64,000 nt of DNA from Streptomyces angustmyceticus (lineage in GTDB: Bacteria; Actinomycetota; Actinomycetes; Streptomycetales; Streptomycetaceae), in NCBI RefSeq assembly GCF_019933235.1, contig NZ_CP082945.1, positions 1,922,001 to 1,986,000 on the forward strand, read 5' to 3'. This document shows, one piece after another, positions 61,876 through 64,000 of the stretch. A program made the position numbers and the translations under genes. Below the pieces are notes generated by a model. The model saw only the letters and a program-made list of their open reading frames with translations. It ran no database searches and was not told the DNA's origin. Position 1 is the first letter of the stretch. Each line of letters opens with the position of its first letter.

Positions 61876-62577
61876 TCAGGGCAGCGTGAAGAAGATCATC
61901 GGGTTGTGGTCGCTGTCCCTGACCGGCTCGTCGAGGCCCACGTCCTTCTTCACGAGGGCGAGTTGCTCGGTCACCTGGGGCGCCTTGGCGGTGGACGGGG
62001 TGAGGAAGTCGATGTTCCGGTCGGCCAGCCACTTCACGATGACCGACCCTTCGCTGAACGGCTTGGGGCGCCGGCCGTGGAAGACGTCGTGGACGCTGGC
62101 GGGCGTCCGCGGCGGGACGGCGGGGAACAGGTTCTCGATGTACCAGCGGGCGAATCGCGCGCCGTGGTCCGCGTCGACGAAGAGGTAGTCGGTCTTCTCG
62201 GCGGGGATCTTCTCCGGGTGCTGCTGGATGTCGCCCTGGGTGAACGTCCAGCGGTCGGCGGCGAGTTCGCGCGGCACATTGCGCACCACGTTGTCGACGA
62301 TGTCGAAGGAGTGCAGGTGCCCGGCCCCGTTGTCGCGGAGCGCGCTGAGGATCCACATCGTCGACCAGCCGTGGAACGTGCCGATCTCCACGACGACCTC
62401 GGGGCGCAGGTCACGGAGGAGGAGATAGGTCATCTCCGCTTCGTAGTCGTCGAGTTGTGCCTTCATCGTCCTGCCCCGGTCCCGGAGAAACGTGCGCTGG
62501 GCGTCCCGCACCGCCCGCAGGTCGTCCTGGTACTTCACGTACAGGGTGCCGATGTGGTCGACGGTTATGGATTCCAC
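61876..62577 (-). CDS. Class I SAM-dependent methyltransferase
   Basis: 233 aa from GTG 62577 with GGAGG 4-5 nt upstream. Motif I VVVEIGTFHGWSTMWILSAL near residue 60, an acidic FDIVDNV and DYLFVDADHG after it match the Methyltransf_24/cephalosporin hydroxylase-like group that acts on small molecules. It is 50 bp upstream of the HAD gene and may form an operon with it. Substrate unknown. Confidence 0.85.
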   Translation of the reverse strand: MESITVDHIGTLYVKYQDDLRAVRDAQRTFLRDRGRTMKAQLDDYEAEMTYLLLRDLRPEVVVEIGTFHGWSTMWILSALRDNGAGHLHSFDIVDNVVRNVPRELAADRWTFTQGDIQQHPEKIPAEKTDYLFVDADHGARFARWYIENLFPAVPPRTPASVHDVFHGRRPKPFSEGSVIVKWLADRNIDFLTPSTAKAPQVTEQLALVKKDVGLDEPVRDSDHNPMIFFTLP

Positions 62578-62924
62578 TTTTCCTCCACCGGGTGGGGCGT
62601 TCTTGATGCGGACGGGCGCGTGTTCTCGGGGGAACGGCGCGCACACGCGGACAGGGGCTCCCCGTGGCATGCGCGCATGCCCCTCCCCCGCCTTCGCCGC
62701 GTGCGCGGCCGCCGTTCCCCCGTCCCCCGTTCCTCCCCCGACAGGCCACAACGTTAGATTTCGGCGGCGGCAGCGACATCCCGCTCAAGAGCCAACTGGC
62801 GGGTAGCTCCGGGGTATTCGGCGGTAGCTCTCAGGTATCACCGATCATGCGGGCCCCGGCCGTACGTGGCCGTTGTCCGGTTCGCCGCGGCCGCCGCGCC
62901 ACGGTGCCTCCGTACGATGGCCGG
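62578..62924. other. Divergent promoter region, methyltransferase / histidine kinase
   Basis: 347 bp without a supported gene. A pair of direct repeats at 62,802-62,840 is listed separately. Confidence 0.6.
62802..62840. promoter_or_regulatory. Direct repeat GGTAGCTCnnnGGTAT, 21-bp period
   Basis: GGTAGCTCCGGGGTATTC (62,802) and GGTAGCTCTCAGGTATCA (62,823) are two turns of the helix apart, as expected for side-by-side binding of two regulator dimers. They end 84 nt before the kinase GTG. Confidence 0.55.
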
Positions 62925-64000
62925 GTGACTCCGGACAACCTCACCGCCCCGGCGCGGTCGGGGCGGCACGCGTTCGGCGCGCGACCGCTCCTGGCCGCCG
63001 CGCAGGCACTGGGCCGCGACCTCTCACCGTTCCGTCCCGGCGCGCCGGCTCCCGCGGCCCGGCCCGAGGGGCGCGTGCGGCGGTATCTGCCGCTGGTCCT
63101 CGCCGCCCTGGCCGCGGTGGATCTGGGCATCTCGGGCACCCTGATCACCGAAGGGCAGCCCGGCCCGGTGCGGGCGCTGTCGGCGCTCACCGCCTGGGCC
63201 CAGGCCCCGGCCCTCGTACTGGCCCTGTACCGGCCGGCGGCCGCCTGGTGGCTGTCGCTGACAGCGGCGCTGCCGTACGCGATCGGCGCCGCCCACCTGG
63301 GTGCCGCCGCCCTGGACGGCGCGGGGCCGTGGCCGTGGACGGCGCCGGGCCTGATGGCGCACCTCGTCGTCAGCCTGATCGTCGCCGGCCGGGTCCGGCC
63401 GCGGGTGTACGTCGCGCAGTGGGCCCTCACCCTGCTCGTGGGCGGGGCGCTGACCGTCGTGCTGTCGCCCCGGGTCGAGTTGAACGGCCTGCTGCCGTGG
63501 GCGCTGCTGTCGGCGTTCGGGCTGGTGGTCGTCACGGCCGTCCGCGGGTGGCTGGACAGCCGGCGGGAGCTGCGGAAGCAGGAGGCGCTGACCGAGTTCG
63601 AACGCTCCCGCCGGGCCCTGCTGGAGGAGCGCACCCGCATCGCCCGCGAGCTGCACGACGTGGTCGCCCATCACATGTCCGTGGTCGCCGTGCAGGCGGA
63701 GGCCGCGCCCTACCGGGTGGCCGAGCCTCCCCAGGAGCTGAGCGACAGCTTCGGCAGCATCCGGGAGAACGCGCTGGCGGCCCTGACCGAGCTGCGGCAC
63801 ATCCTGGGCATGCTGCGGTCGGAGGAAGAGATTCCGGACAACCGCTACACGCCCCAGCCCACCCTCGACAACGTCGGGGAACTGGTGGCCAACGTCCTCG
63901 GGGCGGGCCTGCGGATCGACTGGTCCGTGGACGGCACCCCCAGGCCGGTGCCCCAGCGCGTCGAGCTGTCGGCCTACCGGATCGTGCAGGAGGCTCTGAG
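62925..64000 (+). CDS. NarL-type two-component sensor histidine kinase (3' truncated)
   Basis: 358 codons are visible from GTG 62925 and the frame is open at the right edge. An N-terminal cytoplasmic tail is followed by several membrane segments (YLPLVLAALAAVDLGIS, then VYVAQWALTLLVGGALTVVL). A dimerisation helix leads to the H-box RIARELHDVVAHHMS with phospho-acceptor His244 and LAALTELRHILGMLR, the HisKA_3 pattern. The HATPase part begins and is cut after VELSAYRIVQEAL. The response regulator should lie right of the window. Confidence 0.88.
   Translation, partial: MTPDNLTAPARSGRHAFGARPLLAAAQALGRDLSPFRPGAPAPAARPEGRVRRYLPLVLAALAAVDLGISGTLITEGQPGPVRALSALTAWAQAPALVLALYRPAAAWWLSLTAALPYAIGAAHLGAAALDGAGPWPWTAPGLMAHLVVSLIVAGRVRPRVYVAQWALTLLVGGALTVVLSPRVELNGLLPWALLSAFGLVVVTAVRGWLDSRRELRKQEALTEFERSRRALLEERTRIARELHDVVAHHMSVVAVQAEAAPYRVAEPPQELSDSFGSIRENALAALTELRHILGMLRSEEEIPDNRYTPQPTLDNVGELVANVLGAGLRIDWSVDGTPRPVPQRVELSAYRIVQEAL

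Noticed and set aside
1..64000. tRNA, rRNA, IS elements or attachment sites
   Set aside because: No cloverleaf-like sequence, transposase, integrase or terminal inverted repeats were recognised; a systematic tRNAscan or ISfinder search could not be run.

Overview
The window is chromosomal DNA from a Streptomyces or a very close actinomycete. It has very high G+C, frequent GTG/TTG starts, many 4-bp start/stop overlaps, a gamma-butyrolactone (GBL) type AfsA/ScbR cassette, a SepF paralogue, an F420-type luciferase-like oxidoreductase and many Tat/Sec-secreted or lipidated proteins. No rRNA, tRNA, CRISPR array, transposase or integrase was found. Both edges cut a gene.

Layout. (1) 1-13,250: a tightly coupled three-gene putative anti-phage locus: a large N6-adenine DNA methyltransferase (left-truncated), a 2237-aa DEAD/DEAH-helicase-DUF1998 protein with a C-terminal nuclease-like domain, and a RelE/ParE-UvrD fusion. 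(2) 13,300-16,800: MerR regulator, secreted I36-type peptidase inhibitor, a lipoprotein gene broken by an in-frame TGA, and a two-domain VOC protein. (3) 17,000-29,300: genes for CoA-dependent anthranilate (2-aminobenzoate) breakdown (acyl-CoA dehydrogenase, aryl-CoA ligase, PaaX-type regulator, enoyl-CoA hydratase, anthraniloyl-CoA monooxygenase/reductase). These surround a complete-looking GBL signalling cassette (HAD phosphatase, two TetR regulators, MDR reductase, AfsA homologue) that carries four ARE-like operators. (4) 29,500-33,000: ATP-binding regulator with a large repeat insertion, ornithine carbamoyltransferase and arginine deiminase. (5) 33,000-37,700: the Hen1-Pnkp RNA-repair pair. 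(6) 37,800-46,000: LLM oxidoreductase, small conserved protein, MazG-like and SMC/RecF-like pair, SepF, CorA, a GH15 relic, a small membrane protein and an amino-acid permease. (7) 46,000-53,970: secreted glycosidase-like protein, NmrA-type oxidoreductase, secreted beta-barrel protein, VOC protein, DUF2079 membrane protein and a DrrAB-type ABC exporter. (8) 54,300-64,000: ascorbate-type PTS, lipoprotein, SpoIIE-type phosphatase, YqcI/GntA-like heme protein, HAD phosphatase, class I methyltransferase and a NarL-type histidine kinase cut by the right edge.

How they work together. The left locus looks like modification plus restriction with two helicases. The aryl-CoA genes form one regulon by content and by a shared operator-like motif seen at both of its promoters. 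The GBL cassette inside it has its own operators and a TTA (bldA-type) codon in the synthase gene. Hen1 and Pnkp rebuild cleaved RNAs. A recurring feature is in-frame repeat expansion inside otherwise conserved proteins (ATP-binding regulator, Pnkp, Hen1, AAA ATPase, ABC ATPase, lipoprotein).
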